64,000 nt of DNA from Panicum virgatum (lineage: Eukaryota; Streptophyta; Magnoliopsida; Poales; Poaceae), in NCBI RefSeq assembly GCF_016808335.1, contig NC_053149.1:34438087-34502086 (forward strand), given 5' to 3'. The notes below the pieces were generated by a model that was not told where the DNA came from, searched no databases, and was given only the letters and a program-made list of their open reading frames with translations. Shown in pieces: positions 53,998-64,000 of this stretch. A program made the translations under genes and the position numbers. Within the stretch, counting starts at the first letter, position 1. The number at the start of each line of letters is the position of its first letter.

Positions 53998-54420
53998 AAC
54001 ATGGGTCCCACCTGTCGGCGCCGGTTATTCACCTGTTCTTTATCGGTTCTTAACGGCGCTTATTATATTTGGATTGAATCCAAAGCAAAAACTTTAAACA
54101 AGTATAGATTTCCCATATGTTGGCCAAAATCATGTATTTTTTTTCTAACTTTGTAGAATTACATTATCCACCAGGTGCACTAGTTTTTATTGTAGAATAT
54201 GAGTTTGATTTCTAACATTCTTTGACAAACATGATCTTTGCTCACCATAGTCTCTAATAGAGATGAAAATTGACAAGTACTTTTTGGGAGTATGGACATC
54301 TTATACCCCACTACTCATTTTAGTTGTCATTAACCTTGTCAAAGAAGCAAGACTTGGATACATGGTCAAGTATCGTACCACAATAGCACAATAGACATAA
54401 GGATGTACTCATCCTTCCTA
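53998..54420. repeat. Local repeat, copy R3
   Basis: Colinear with R1 at 47978-48410 and lacks the MITE found at the end of R1. It lies about 0.5 kb upstream of the second F-box-type gene, as R1 lies upstream of the first. Confidence 0.85.
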
Positions 54421-54657
54421 ACACATTCATGGAAAATATGGACTCAACAATTGTTTTAAGTTGTATAAGGTTGGATTTGTTAAGGAGCATGATGCAAACA
54501 ACATAATTAATTTATAACTACACTTGTTCAAAATTAAAGCTGTGGCAAACATTTGAAATTGATAATAATGGCTGCTTTACGTGTTCTCAATATGGAAGCG
54601 TAATTTTGTTTGTCACCGACAGGCGGGACCCATGACAGTGTGATTACATGTCCGCCC

Positions 54658-54664
54658 TATAAAA
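54658..54664 (+). promoter_or_regulatory. TATA box upstream of the second F-box-type gene
   Basis: TATAAAA at 54658-54664, 279 bp before the ATG at 54943, in a normal promoter setting. Confidence 0.5.
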
Positions 54665-54942
54665 GCGCAATCTTCTTAAAGCCAGTACCGTGCGACACCC
54701 TAAATCTAATTTTCCGTGGATCCAATATTTTCTCTCCATCTTTCTCCAATAATTTCATTTCAAGTCTAAAATTCCCACCCCTAATCCCGCGCATATTAGC
54801 CATCCGATCCCGCACATGGCTCGGCGGCAGTTCTTCTCCTTCTCCTCTGGCTTCTTGCCTTCATCTGCTACCTGATCTTTGTAGGAGTGCACCGCCTCGC
54901 ATATCCACTCCCCCCGCGTGTGTGACGAACTGCAATTGCTCC

Positions 54943-55827
54943 ATGGAGAAGGTCGCTGCGACACGCTACGAGGCGTCGGGGCTGGTGCAACTCCCGACGG
55001 AGCTGACGATTGAGATCGCCTCCCGCGTAGCTGCTCAGTCAGAGGACGCCATGGAGGATCTCGGCAATCTGCGCGCAACCTGCAAGGCAATGTGCGTGGT
55101 GTGCGGCGCCGCCAAGGTAGGCTGACGCCTAGCCCTGCGTCGTGTGCTGCGGCTTCAATTCTACCTGGGACCGGAATATCGCGCGACGCTCATCACCGGA
55201 CTGGCCACCGTCGGCAACCCGGAGGCCTGCTTCCACAGTAGGATGTGCCTCATCTTCGAGAAGCAGCACGGCACAATCGTGACGAGCCTCGACCCGCTTA
55301 GGCGCGCCACGGAGGCAGGCCACAAGGTAGCAATTTACGCCCTCGCCCTCTTGCTCTACAGGCCCAACAGCGGCGATGGCGACGATGACGAGGCCCGACG
55401 GCTCCAGCGCATGGTCGAGGGACCCGAACCGGGCACACCAGCGCTTCCATGGAACAACAGGACTAGTACAAAATGCCGCTGTCGGATCATTTCGGCGCTG
55501 TGGGACTTGGCGCCGTCGGCGGTTGGTGTGCCGACGCCCATGCATCACCAGGACAAACATCAATGTGCGGGAGGCGGCTGTGGCGAGCATGCAGGATTGT
55601 ATGCTTGGTACTCGTGGTGCAGGTTCTGCAGCGAGGAGTATCGGATCTGCAATGAGTGTGATTGGTTCTTCTACACAGTCATGGAAACGTTGAATGATAA
55701 AAATTTGCCAGGTAAAAATCTCCATGACTCTACCAAATGCAAAAGACCAACTTCCCAGTGTCGCAACTTCTCCTATCTTAAGCTACAGCTGAATAGACCA
55801 AATTTTATGTGTACTAGTGTGGTATGA
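54943..55827 (+). pseudogene. F-box-type gene copy 2 with one in-frame stop
   Basis: ATG 54943 (MEKVAATRYE). LVQLPTELTIEIASRVAA at residues 14-31 is an F-box-like N-terminus, then LRATCKAMCVVCGAA. A TGA at 55123-55125 interrupts the frame at codon 61; the frame then stays open to 55827, so CGA to TGA (Arg) is the simplest reading. Downstream are the family's Sel1-like part (GNPEACFHSRMCLIFEK, GHKVAIYALALLLYRP) and a Cys-rich finger (CAGGGCGEH, then CRFCSEEYRICNECDWFF). The last 40 residues look like read-through of former 3' UTR. Without that stop it would be about 294 residues. Relative of 49400-50155, with a more complete finger. Confidence 0.8.
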
Positions 55828-56228
55828 AGCACAAAAAATTGTACTATTTTTGTTGATGATAGAATCGTATGAAGTTTAATTTCTTTAGTTTTTTTCCATT
55901 GTTTTAAACGAGTGCTGTTTGGTGAATACTTAAATTTGAAGTGCTTTTTTTTGGACTCTAATCTGAATTCCCCACTTCCATCTTCGCCTCCGTATATTCG
56001 AATCTAGTTAATGCGGCGGGTCTCACAAGTCGGCGCCACTGCTACTCTTCCCACACTCAGAAACCGAGGAGGCGCAGCCGAACCATCAAGAACACGCCCT
56101 TCCCCTTCCCCTTCCCCTACCATCAAATTGGGGTTTTCTCATTTGTTCCTCGCATCCAATCGATCAGCATCCCCTCCTCACAGCCTCCTAGCGCGCGACC
56201 TCTGCATCCCTCGTCTTCCTCACATCTG
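55828..56228. other. Interval between F-box-type copies 2 and 3
   Basis: 3' flank of copy 2, then GGGTCTCACAAGTCGGCGCC (56019 region) and pyrimidine-rich leader. This is the probable promoter/5' UTR of copy 3; no other gene. Confidence 0.5.
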
Positions 56229-56278
56229 ATGGAGAATCTCCCAACTGAGATTGCAGTTGAGATCGCCGCCCGCCTCGC
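56229..56278 (+). pseudogene. F-box-type gene copy 3, 5' fragment cut by element F
   Basis: ATG 56229 starts MENLPTEIAVEIAARLA, nearly the same as LPTELTIEIASRVAA of copy 2. After 17 codons the sequence enters the LTR of element F at 56279. The rest of the gene should follow F's 3' LTR, beyond the window, after a repeat of CTCGC (56274-56278). Confidence 0.8.
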
Positions 56279-57900
56279 TGTGACACCCTAGGTGTCTGCA
56301 CAATAAAACTACATTTATTTCTTGTGCTTCATGTGTGAAATTGTTTGAGCAAGGGCCTATTTTAAAATTTTAAGGACCTTTGTGTAATTATGAATTGTTC
56401 CAAGGTCAACTTTATAGTTTTATTTGAATAGGATGTGTGATTATAGCTTTTGTGGAGGGTGTGTTTGCAAAAATTCAATGCAATCATTACATGGCAGCAA
56501 ACTTTACTTTTTAGTCCAGATTTAAAGTGAATTTGCCTCGAAAAAGACAAAAGTCATTTGAATTCAAATCCTCTTTATGTTTTCAAAAATAACTCTTTAA
56601 CCTTTGATCAAATAAATTTTTGCACAACATCAAAGTTGTAGATCTTGAAAAAGTTAACAACTTTCATGTTGGGCATTTTTTCATTTGAGCCTTGGTTTAA
56701 AAGTTATTGATGATTTACAGTAAGGTCCCTGGAATTTCCTGAAATTGCAAATAGATCTAGCTTCTTTTCCTCCTGCCTGCCACTCTGTTTCTCTGCCGCC
56801 GGCGCTGTGCAGCTCCGTCTGCCGCTCAGCCCCGGCCACCTCCTGCCCTCCGTGGCACCCACGCGTCGCGCCCCAGCCTTCACCGCTCTTTGGCCTTCGC
56901 GCTGGAGCTCTCCTCCCCGTGCCACGCGCCCCCACGGATCCGCCGACCGCCACCTCGCCGCCGTCGTGGACAGCTCGGGCTAGAGCCCAGAACCCCCAAC
57001 TCTCGCACGCCCCAGCACCTGGATGAATCCCGCATCACTTTTCCCTCCTTGCCTCGCCCGCTCTCTGCCCAGAACCTACAGAACACTGCCGCCGCCCACC
57101 CGAGCTCCGACGAGCTCGACCTCACCGTCGACCCGCCACTCCAGCCCTCCTCCGCCCGCGTTGACCCCACCTCTAGCTTCGCCTCATCCTCGCGCAGCTC
57201 GCAGACCCCTTCTCGTCTCCTATTATCCACCGGAGCACCCTCGCCGTCGACACCGTGCGCCGATAGCCGCCACTCGCCGTCGATGAGACTCCTCCGACTG
57301 CCTCCTCCTCGACCCAAACCCTCTAGAAGGTAGCGCGTGACGTCCTGAACCTCCCCAGCCTCTCCACCCTCGCCGCCGGCGATCGCCGTTGCCAGATTTT
57401 GCCGGTCAACACCCGCTCCCTTCTCTGACAGCGGCCAGGGACCCCATTTGAAAAGAAAAGAAAGTTCTAGGGGCTTTTGTGCTATATCTAGGGGCTATTC
57501 TATAAAACTAGTTTAAGTTTTCTTTATTTCTTGCTGTAAAATTTGAAAATGCCTAGAAATTTGAAGAAAAATCAGAAAAATACAAATCCAAATGTTTTGG
57601 AGTCTTTGTTGCAAGATCTACAAGTTTTGTTACATCCATATCTTCAGTTCTGGTCTGTATTTTAATCCAAGAAAAAGAATGGGAAAATTCGATTCATGCC
57701 ACCACAACTCCGTGAAATTGGGTGTCATGTTGAAAATCATGCCACTCAATGGCATGATTTTCAACATGAGATCCAATTTCAAGAAATTGGAGTGGCATGG
57801 ATCCAACTGACCCAAAAAGAATAGCATAAATAGGCTTTATTTGTTCTTGGAGTTCTACTCAGTAATTGCATATGATCTTTGGCTTGCTTGTGTCTTGCAG
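56279..57900 (+). repeat. 5' LTR of element F (right end approximate)
   Basis: Begins TGTGACACCCTAGG. The first ~1,290 bp align with 62707-64000. A 600-bp GC-rich, proline-codon-rich block (56740-57420) sits in both LTRs. A 133-bp MITE is inserted at 57681-57813. The inner boundary is somewhere between about 57830 and 58020; I found no clear primer site. Confidence 0.75.
57681..57813. mobile_element. 133-bp MITE with 9-bp target duplication (Mutator-like)
   Basis: Flanked by AAAAAGAAT at 57672-57680 and 57814-57822. Its ends (GGG...ATTCATGCCAC and GTGGCATGGATCC...CCC) are imperfect inverted repeats. The centre is a perfect 19-bp hairpin, 57726-57744 with 57750-57768, around a 5-nt loop CTCAA. 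The 9-bp TSD points to the Mutator superfamily. Confidence 0.85.
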
Positions 57901-58026
57901 TATTACTAATGTCTGGTAAAAATTTGAAACCTATTTGACATCATTAGCTAGGTCAAAGTTTCAAGATTCCTTGATCTACTAGTTATGCTAAATTATTTAT
58001 GCTGATAGAATTAATCAAGTTCTGAG

Positions 58027-58226
58027 TGTGAAACTTTTTTTGGAGCAAGAATGTTATATCTAATGGATGTCTTCCATAAATACAGATGGTTGGTCATACC
58101 CGTGGAATGCCTGAAGGTTTCGGTCGTGTGAAACTTTTTTGGGAGCAAGAATGTTATATCTAATGGATGTCTTCCATAAATACAGATGGTTGGTCATACC
58201 CGTGGAATGCCTGAAGGTTTCGGTCG
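58027..58226 (+). repeat. 100-bp tandem duplication at the gag start of element F
   Basis: 58027-58126 and 58127-58226 are identical but for one base in a T/G run. Each unit contains ATGGTTGGTCATACCCG. The first copy's ATG leads to a stop within about 26 codons; only the second leads into gag. Confidence 0.92.
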
Positions 58227-59249
58227 TGAAACTGGCAGTGGATCTCAGCAGCCACCGCCACCACCGCCAAATCTGGCCGAGTATTAGGCCATGCAAACTG
58301 AATTGCTTCGTCGGCTAGTGCAAGGGCAACAGGATCCGCCATGCCAGCAGCATGGAGGATGTGATGCACAACCAGCGGGTTACCAGGAATTCTTTGGTAC
58401 CCAACCTCTACTGTTCAGCCGAACTGATGAACCATTGGACGCCGATGCTTAGCTCCGTACTATTGATTCCATGTTTTCTTTGCTAACAGTACCTTGTGCT
58501 GATGCGAACAAGGCTCATTTCGCCGCCCAGCAGCTTCGTGGCGCAGCTCGCGTTTGGTGAGATCACTATTGTGTATGCAGCCTGTTGGACATGTTATCTC
58601 TTGGGAGGAATTTCGGAATGCTTTTCGGACACATCATATCCCCGAGGGACTGATTGAAATGAAGTTGAATGAATTCTTGGCCCTAAATCAAGGAACCCGC
58701 ACTGTTCTTCTATATGCACAGGCCTTCAATCATCTGTGCCAGTACGCGGGCCATCATGTAGATACTGACGCCAAGAAGCGTGACCGTTTTCGTCGTGGCC
58801 TCAATACCAAGCTCAAGGAACGCCTGAATCTTGTTCAGCCAAATACTTATAATGAGCTGGTCAATATGGCCATTACTCAAGAAGATTGTATCGTAGTGCA
58901 TCGTGCCGTGAAGAAGCGAAAGGCACCAATAGGACCCTCGAGTGCTCAGCCACCGAAATATCGTTTGGTGCAGAATACTCCACCAAGAGCTCCACAGAGA
59001 AATGCCCCAACAGGCAAATTTATTTTTAGGCCGCCTCAGCAACAGGGAGGATTCAGACCTCCAGTCTTTCAGCAGCCGCAACAGTTTGGCCCAAGGCCAA
59101 ATGCCCCATAGTTTAATTGTGGGGATAATGACAATCGCTGTTTCAATTGCGGCAGTACTTCCCATTTCACCAAGAATTGCCCGCAACCCAAGAAGTCTTA
59201 TCCTGGGCAGAATTCCAACCAGAACAACAAGGGCAATGGCAAGAAGCAA
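58185..59249 (+). pseudogene. Element F gag
   Basis: Starts at the ATG in the second duplication unit (58185). Stops interrupt it at about 58285 (TAG) and 58450 (TAG), a TGA follows the RVW motif near 58558, and a one-base frame change follows just before MQPVGHVISWEEF. The retrotransposon gag domain (WEEFRNAFRTHHIPEGLIEMK...) lies at 58600-58860. A TAG at 59109-59111 precedes the zinc knuckle [14 protein letters not shown] (C-x2-C-x4-H-x4-C) at about 59140-59182. The frame then continues into protease. Confidence 0.85.
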
Positions 59250-62200
59250 ATGGTACAAGTCCGACAGGGGCGAGTTAATTTCACCACTCTTGTAGAGCTT
59301 CCCGAAGGAGCACCAGCCATGTTGGGTACTTTCTCTATCCATAATAAACCCGCAGTCATATTATTTGATTCTGGTGCAACTCATAGTTTCATAAGTGCCA
59401 AATTTGGAGCAAGGGTAGGATTGAATTTTTGTCATACCAAAAGATCTTACATGATAGCAACCCCTGGTGGGAAGATAGCTTCCAATCAAATCATTAGTCA
59501 TGTGCCAATTAAGTTGGGTAGCAAATTGATAAAGACAGATTTGATCTTGTTGAACTTAGAAGGCATGGATGTTATTTTGGGCATGGATTGGATGACTAGA
59601 CATAAAGTACTGTTAGATATCTCTTCCCGAGCTATTGAGATAAATTCACCTTATCAAAGAGCCACCATACTCTATCTGCCACAACAAGAATGCTTCAAAT
59701 CTTGTACCTATGCCATAAAAGAAGTTAAAATTGAAGATATTCCTGTTGTATGTGAGTATGCGGATGTATTTCCAGATGATTTACCTGGAATGCCCCCTGA
59801 TAGAGATATCAAGTTTGTTATCGAGCTTCAACCCGGTACTGCCCCTATTTCTAAGAGGTTGTACCGTACGCCTCCAAATGAGTTGGCAGAATTGAAAATC
59901 CAACTTCAAGACCTTCTTGACAAGGGTTTTATACGTCCGAGTGCTTCACCATGGGGATGTCCAGCCCTGTTTGTGAAGAAGAAGGAAAACAGTTTGAGGC
60001 TATGTGTTGACTATCGACCACTCAATGCGGTCACTATTAAAAACAAGTATCCTCTTCCCCGCATTGATATCCTGTTTGATCAGTTAGCTGGAGCTAAGAT
60101 TTTCTCTAAGATCGATCTTCGTTCTGGCTACTATCAAATAAAGATCAAGCCCTGTGATATTCCGAAAATAGCTTTCTCGACGAGATATGGACTTTATGAG
60201 TATCTGGTTATGTCTTTTGGTCTTACCAATGCCTCGGCATATTTTATGTACCTGATGAATTCAGTATTCATGCCAGAGCTTGATAAATTTGTTGTGGTAT
60301 TCATCGACGATACTTTGATCTACTCCAAGAATGGAGAAGAGCATGAGCAACATTTACGCATTGTTCTTTGGTGATTACGAGATCATCACCTTTATGCCAA
60401 ATTCTCCAAGTGTGAATTTTGGCTGGATAGGGTGAACGTTTTGGGTTATACTATATCTAGTGAAGGTATATCTGTTGATCCAACTAAAGTTCAAGAAGTG
60501 ATGGATTGGAATTCTCCTACTTCAGTCCATCAGATTCACAGTTTTCTCGGTTTAGCTGGATATTATCGTCGATTCATTCCTGATTTCTCCAGAATAGCTA
60601 AGCCTATGACGGAGTTGTTAAAGAAAGGAGTGAAATTTATTTGGAATGACAAATGTGAAGAAGCCTTCCAAACTGTCAAAGCACGACTCACTACTGCTCC
60701 AGTGTTGGCTACACCGGACAGTACCAGACCTTTTGACGTCTATTGTGATGCTTCTGGTACAGGACTTGGTTGTGTGCTTATGCAAGACAACCGAGTAATT
60801 GCTTACGCATCAAGAGCTCTCCGGAATCATGAGAAGAACTATCCAACACATGATCTGGAGTTAGCAGCTGTCATTCACGCTCTTAAGCTTTGGAGACATC
60901 ATCTTATGGGAACTCATTGTAATATCTACACTGACCATAAGAGTCTCAAGTATATCTTCACCCAAGCTGATCTCAACATGAGACAGAGACGCTGGCTAGA
61001 GTTGATAAAGGATTATGATCTAGAAGTTCACTTTCATCCAGGAAAAGCCAATGTGGTTGCGGATGCACTCAGCCACAAATTACAATGTCATTGTCTATCT
61101 GTAGAGCCATTCAACGAAACTCTCTGCCAGGAAATGATGAAACTAAACCTAGAAATAGTACCTCAAGGAAGTTTGAACCATATATCTATTGAGCCTACAC
61201 TTCATGATAACATCATCATGGCACAATTACATGATGAGGGTATCAAGATCATCAAGGAAAAGCTATCCTAGGGAGAAGCAAAATACAAGTGTTTCCGTGT
61301 GGATCATAGAGGAGTTCTATGGTTTGAATCTCGTCTTGTTGTACCCAAGAATCATCAGTTTAGAAAGCAAATCCTTGATGAAGCACATCTATCAAAGTTT
61401 TATATTCATCCAGGTAGTACAAAGATGTACCAAGATCTTAAACAAAATTTTTGGTGGACTCGAATGAAAAGAGAGGTCGCCAGATATATTTCTGAGTGTG
61501 ATGTCTGTCAAAGAGTTAAAGCTAGTCACTTGAAAGTAGCTGATACTCTTCAACCTTTACCCATTCCATCCTGGAAATGGGAGGACATTGGTATGGATTT
61601 TATTGTTGGCCTACCCACTACTTCTCAGAAGCATGATTCTGTTTGGGTAATTGTTGATAGACTCACCAAGACCGCCCATTTTATTCCGGTTCATACAAAT
61701 TTTCTACCAAGAAGTATGCAGAAATTTATCTTGACCAAATTGTCCGTTTGCACAGAGTTCCAAAGACGATCATTTCTGATCGTGGGACACAGTTCATCGC
61801 ATGTTTCTGGGAACAATTGCAAGAATCCCTTGGAACCAAATTGATTCGTAGTTCAGCTTATCATACACAAATAGATGGGCAAACCGAACGAATCAATCAA
61901 ATTCTTGAAGACATGTTGAGGGCATGTGTTATCCAATATGGCAAGAACTGGGACAAGTGCCTAGCACTAGCGGAATTCTCTTACAATAACAGTTATCAAT
62001 CTAGCTTACAAATGGCACCATTTGAAGCGTTATACGGTCGAAGGTGTCAAACTCCTTTGAGTTGGTCACAAGATGGAGAACACAAAATCTTTGGGCCAGA
62101 TTTAGTCTCTGAGGCAGAAGAAAAAGTCAAAGTTATTAAGACTAATCTTAAAGCAGCTCAGTCAAGACAGAAAAGTTATGCAGATAAGAGAAGAGATCCT

Positions 62201-62696
62201 TTACAGTTCTGGGTAGGAGATTTCGTATATTTGAGGGTATCTCCTACTAAAGGTGTTCAATGTTTCGGTGTAAAAGGGAAATTGGCACCCCGATACATCG
62301 GACCATTTGAAATCATTGAAACTTGTGGACTAGTTGCCTACCGACTTCGTCTTCCTTCTCAGTTGGCCGCCATTCATGATGTCTTTCATGTATCACAACT
62401 TAGGAAATGCATCAAAGTATCCACTGAGATCCTTGAACCACAAGATATCGAGATTGAATCCGATCTATCCTATGCGGAGTATCCAATCAAAGTTCTTGAC
62501 ACCAAAGAGAGAAGTACTAGAAGGAAGAAAGTTAAAATGTACAAGATCTAGTGGAATCATCATATTGAGGAAGAAGCTACTTGGGAGACTGAAACTTATC
62601 TCCAAAGAAACTTTCCTGACTTTCTTAGGACCAATTCAGGTAATCAAACCTTTATATCCTTTTCTTCCTGTAATCTCGGGGCGAGATTCCTTTTAG
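59250..62696 (+). pseudogene. Element F pol: protease, RT, RNase H, integrase, chromodomain
   Basis: In order: protease with [11 protein letters not shown] near 59370; RT from about 59830 with [12 protein letters not shown] near 60293 (the FIDD form of the active site); RNase H from RPFDVYCDASGTG near 60728, with E, D and D residues later; integrase zinc finger HPGSTKMY...CDVCQR near 61408-61510, core with GMDFIVG, SDRGTQF and DGQTERINQ (D, D, E intact); chromodomain with VKMYKI and WNHHIEEEATWETE near 62530-62590. Disruptions: TGA 60372-60374, TAG 61269-61271, a frameshift near 61700, and TAG 62549-62551 inside the chromodomain. The stops mostly fit CGA to TGA or CAG to TAG. Confidence 0.9.
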
Positions 62697-62706
62697 GGGG
62701 GAAGGC
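62692..62706 (+). other. Polypurine tract of element F
   Basis: TTTTAGGGGGGAAGGC immediately upstream of the 3' LTR start TGTGACACCC. Confidence 0.75.
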
Positions 62707-64000
62707 TGTGACACCCTAGGTGTCTGCACAATAAAACTACATTTATTTCCTGTGCTTCATGTGTGAAATTGTTTGAGCAAGGGCCTATTTTAAAATTTTA
62801 ATGACCTTTGTATAATTATGAATTGTTCCAAGGTCAACTTTATAGTTTTATTTGAATAGGATGTGTGATTATAGCTTTTGTGGAGGATGTGTTTGCAAAA
62901 ACTCAATGCAATCATTACATGGCAGCAAACTTTACTTTTTAGTCCAGATTTAAAGTGAATTTGCCTCGAAAAAGAGAAAAGTCCTTTGAATTCAAATCCT
63001 CTTTATGTTTTCAAAAATAACTCTTTAACCTTTGATTAAATAAATTTTTGCACAACATCAAAGTTGTAGATCTTGAAAAAGTGAACAACTTTCATGTTGG
63101 GCACTTTTCCATTCGAGCCTTGGTTTAAAAGTTATTGATGATTTACAGTAAGGTCCCTAGAATTTAATGAAATTGCAAATAGATCCAGCTTCTTCTTCCT
63201 CCTGCCTGCCTCTCTGTTTCTCTGCCGCCGGCACTGTGTAGCGCCGCCCGCCGCTCAGGGCCGGCCCCGGCCACCTCCTGCTCTGCGTGGCACCCACGCG
63301 TCACGCCCTAGCCTTCTCCGCTCTTTGGCCTTCGCGCTAGAGCTCTCCTCCCCGTGACACGCGCCCCCACGGCTCCACCGACCGCCACCTCGCCGCCGCC
63401 ATGGACAGCTCGGGGTAGAGCCCCGGACCCCCAACTCTCACGAGCCCCAGCACCTGGATGAGTCCCGCATCACTTTTCCCTCCTTGCCTCGCTCGCTCTC
63501 TGCCCAGAACCTCCAGAACACTGCCGCCGCCCACCCGAGCTCCAACGAGCTCGACCTCACCATCGACCCGCCACTCCAGCCCTCCTCCGCTCGCGTTGAC
63601 CCCACCTCTAGCTTCGCCTCATCGTCGCGCAGCTCGCAGACCCCTTCTCATTGCCTATTATTCACTGGAGCACCCTCGCCGTCGACTCCGTACGCCGACA
63701 GCCGCCGCTCGCCGTCGACAAGACTCCTCCGGCCGCCTCCTCCTCGACCCAAACCCTCTAGAAGGTAGCGTGTGATGTCTTGAACCTCCCTAGCCTCTCC
63801 ACCCTCGCCGCCGGCGATCGCCGTTGCCAGATATGGCCGGTCAACACCCGCTCCCTTCTCTGACAGCGGCCAGGGACCCCATTTGAAAAGAAAAGAAAGT
63901 TCCAGGGGCTTTTGTGCTAGATTTAGGTGCTATTCTATAAAACTAGTTTAAGTTTTCTTTATTTCTTGCTGTGAACTTTGAAAATGCCTAGAAATTCGTA
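62707..64000 (+). repeat. 3' LTR of element F, truncated by window end
   Basis: Aligns with 56279-57570. The last bases here (CCTAGAAATTCGTA) correspond to about 57550-57565, so several hundred bp remain beyond the window. Confidence 0.9.

Larger units (their letters stand above)
56279..64000 (+). mobile_element. Element F: Tekay/Del-type chromovirus (Ty3/gypsy), 3' end outside window
   Basis: The 5' LTR starts TGTGACACCC at 56279 and the 3' LTR at 62707 after the purine tract TTTAGGGGGGAAGGC. Between them lie gag with zinc knuckle, protease, RT, RNase H, integrase and a chromodomain, in that order, on the + strand. At least five stops and two frame changes disable it. The LTRs differ by roughly 4-5% by eye in the compared part, so it is older than B and E. 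It interrupts the third F-box-type gene. The 5' LTR's inner end could not be placed. Confidence 0.92.

Noticed and set aside
56890..57333. 147-codon Pro/Arg-rich ORF in LTR F as a host gene
   Set aside because: Present in both LTRs and biased by GC-rich sequence; three frames are open at once.

Overview
The window is eukaryotic plant nuclear DNA, almost certainly from a grass. The evidence is the grass-type LTR retrotransposon families, GT-AG introns, the GGGTCCCACCTGTC-type motif that litters grass intergenic DNA, and MITEs of familiar grass type. I cannot name the species; a panicoid grass is my guess.

Positions 1-45088 are one nest of LTR retrotransposons in a CACTA DNA transposon. The oldest insertion, C, is a non-autonomous Athila-like Ty3/gypsy element on the + strand. 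It sits in CACTA sequence (45089 to about 46030), and its first ~656 bp lie before the window. Four other elements broke it up. A (1-10151, minus) is a Tat-type gypsy with two RNase H domains and an antisense multi-exon gene, in C's 5' LTR (TSD CGACG). D (10857-31983, minus) is a Sirevirus-type copia that lost its reverse transcriptase core, also in C's 5' LTR (TSD GGAAT/AGAAT). B (17464-28016, +) is a second member of C's family, inside D (TSD CCTAC on both sides). E (35185-39186, minus) is a small non-autonomous element with one retropepsin-like ORF, inside C (TSD GTAGG). A 378-bp solo LTR (12896-13273, TSD CTCAA) sits in D's 3' gene.

B and C carry gag, protease and an Athila ORF1/envelope-position gene, but no reverse transcriptase, RNase H or integrase, so the family must have been moved in trans. 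B's envelope-position ORF is intact although its gag is broken.

Positions about 46030-56278 are a low-copy gene island. It holds a minus-strand gene of unknown function with an apparent frame break, an intact F-box-type gene (49400-50155), a three-exon gene of unknown function (52424-53318), a second F-box-type gene with one in-frame TGA (54943-55827), and the first 17 codons of a third (from 56229). The third is cut by element F. A segment of about 300-430 bp recurs three times here, so the island probably grew by local duplication. It also holds MITEs and a tRNA-like sequence.

From 56279 to the window end lies F, a Tekay/Del-type chromovirus with gag, protease, RT, RNase H, integrase and chromodomain. 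It is disabled by stops and frameshifts; its 3' LTR runs off the window. Most premature stops here look like C-to-T changes in CGA or CAG codons, as expected from deamination of methylated cytosines. I found no CRISPR arrays, rRNA genes or canonical tRNA genes.
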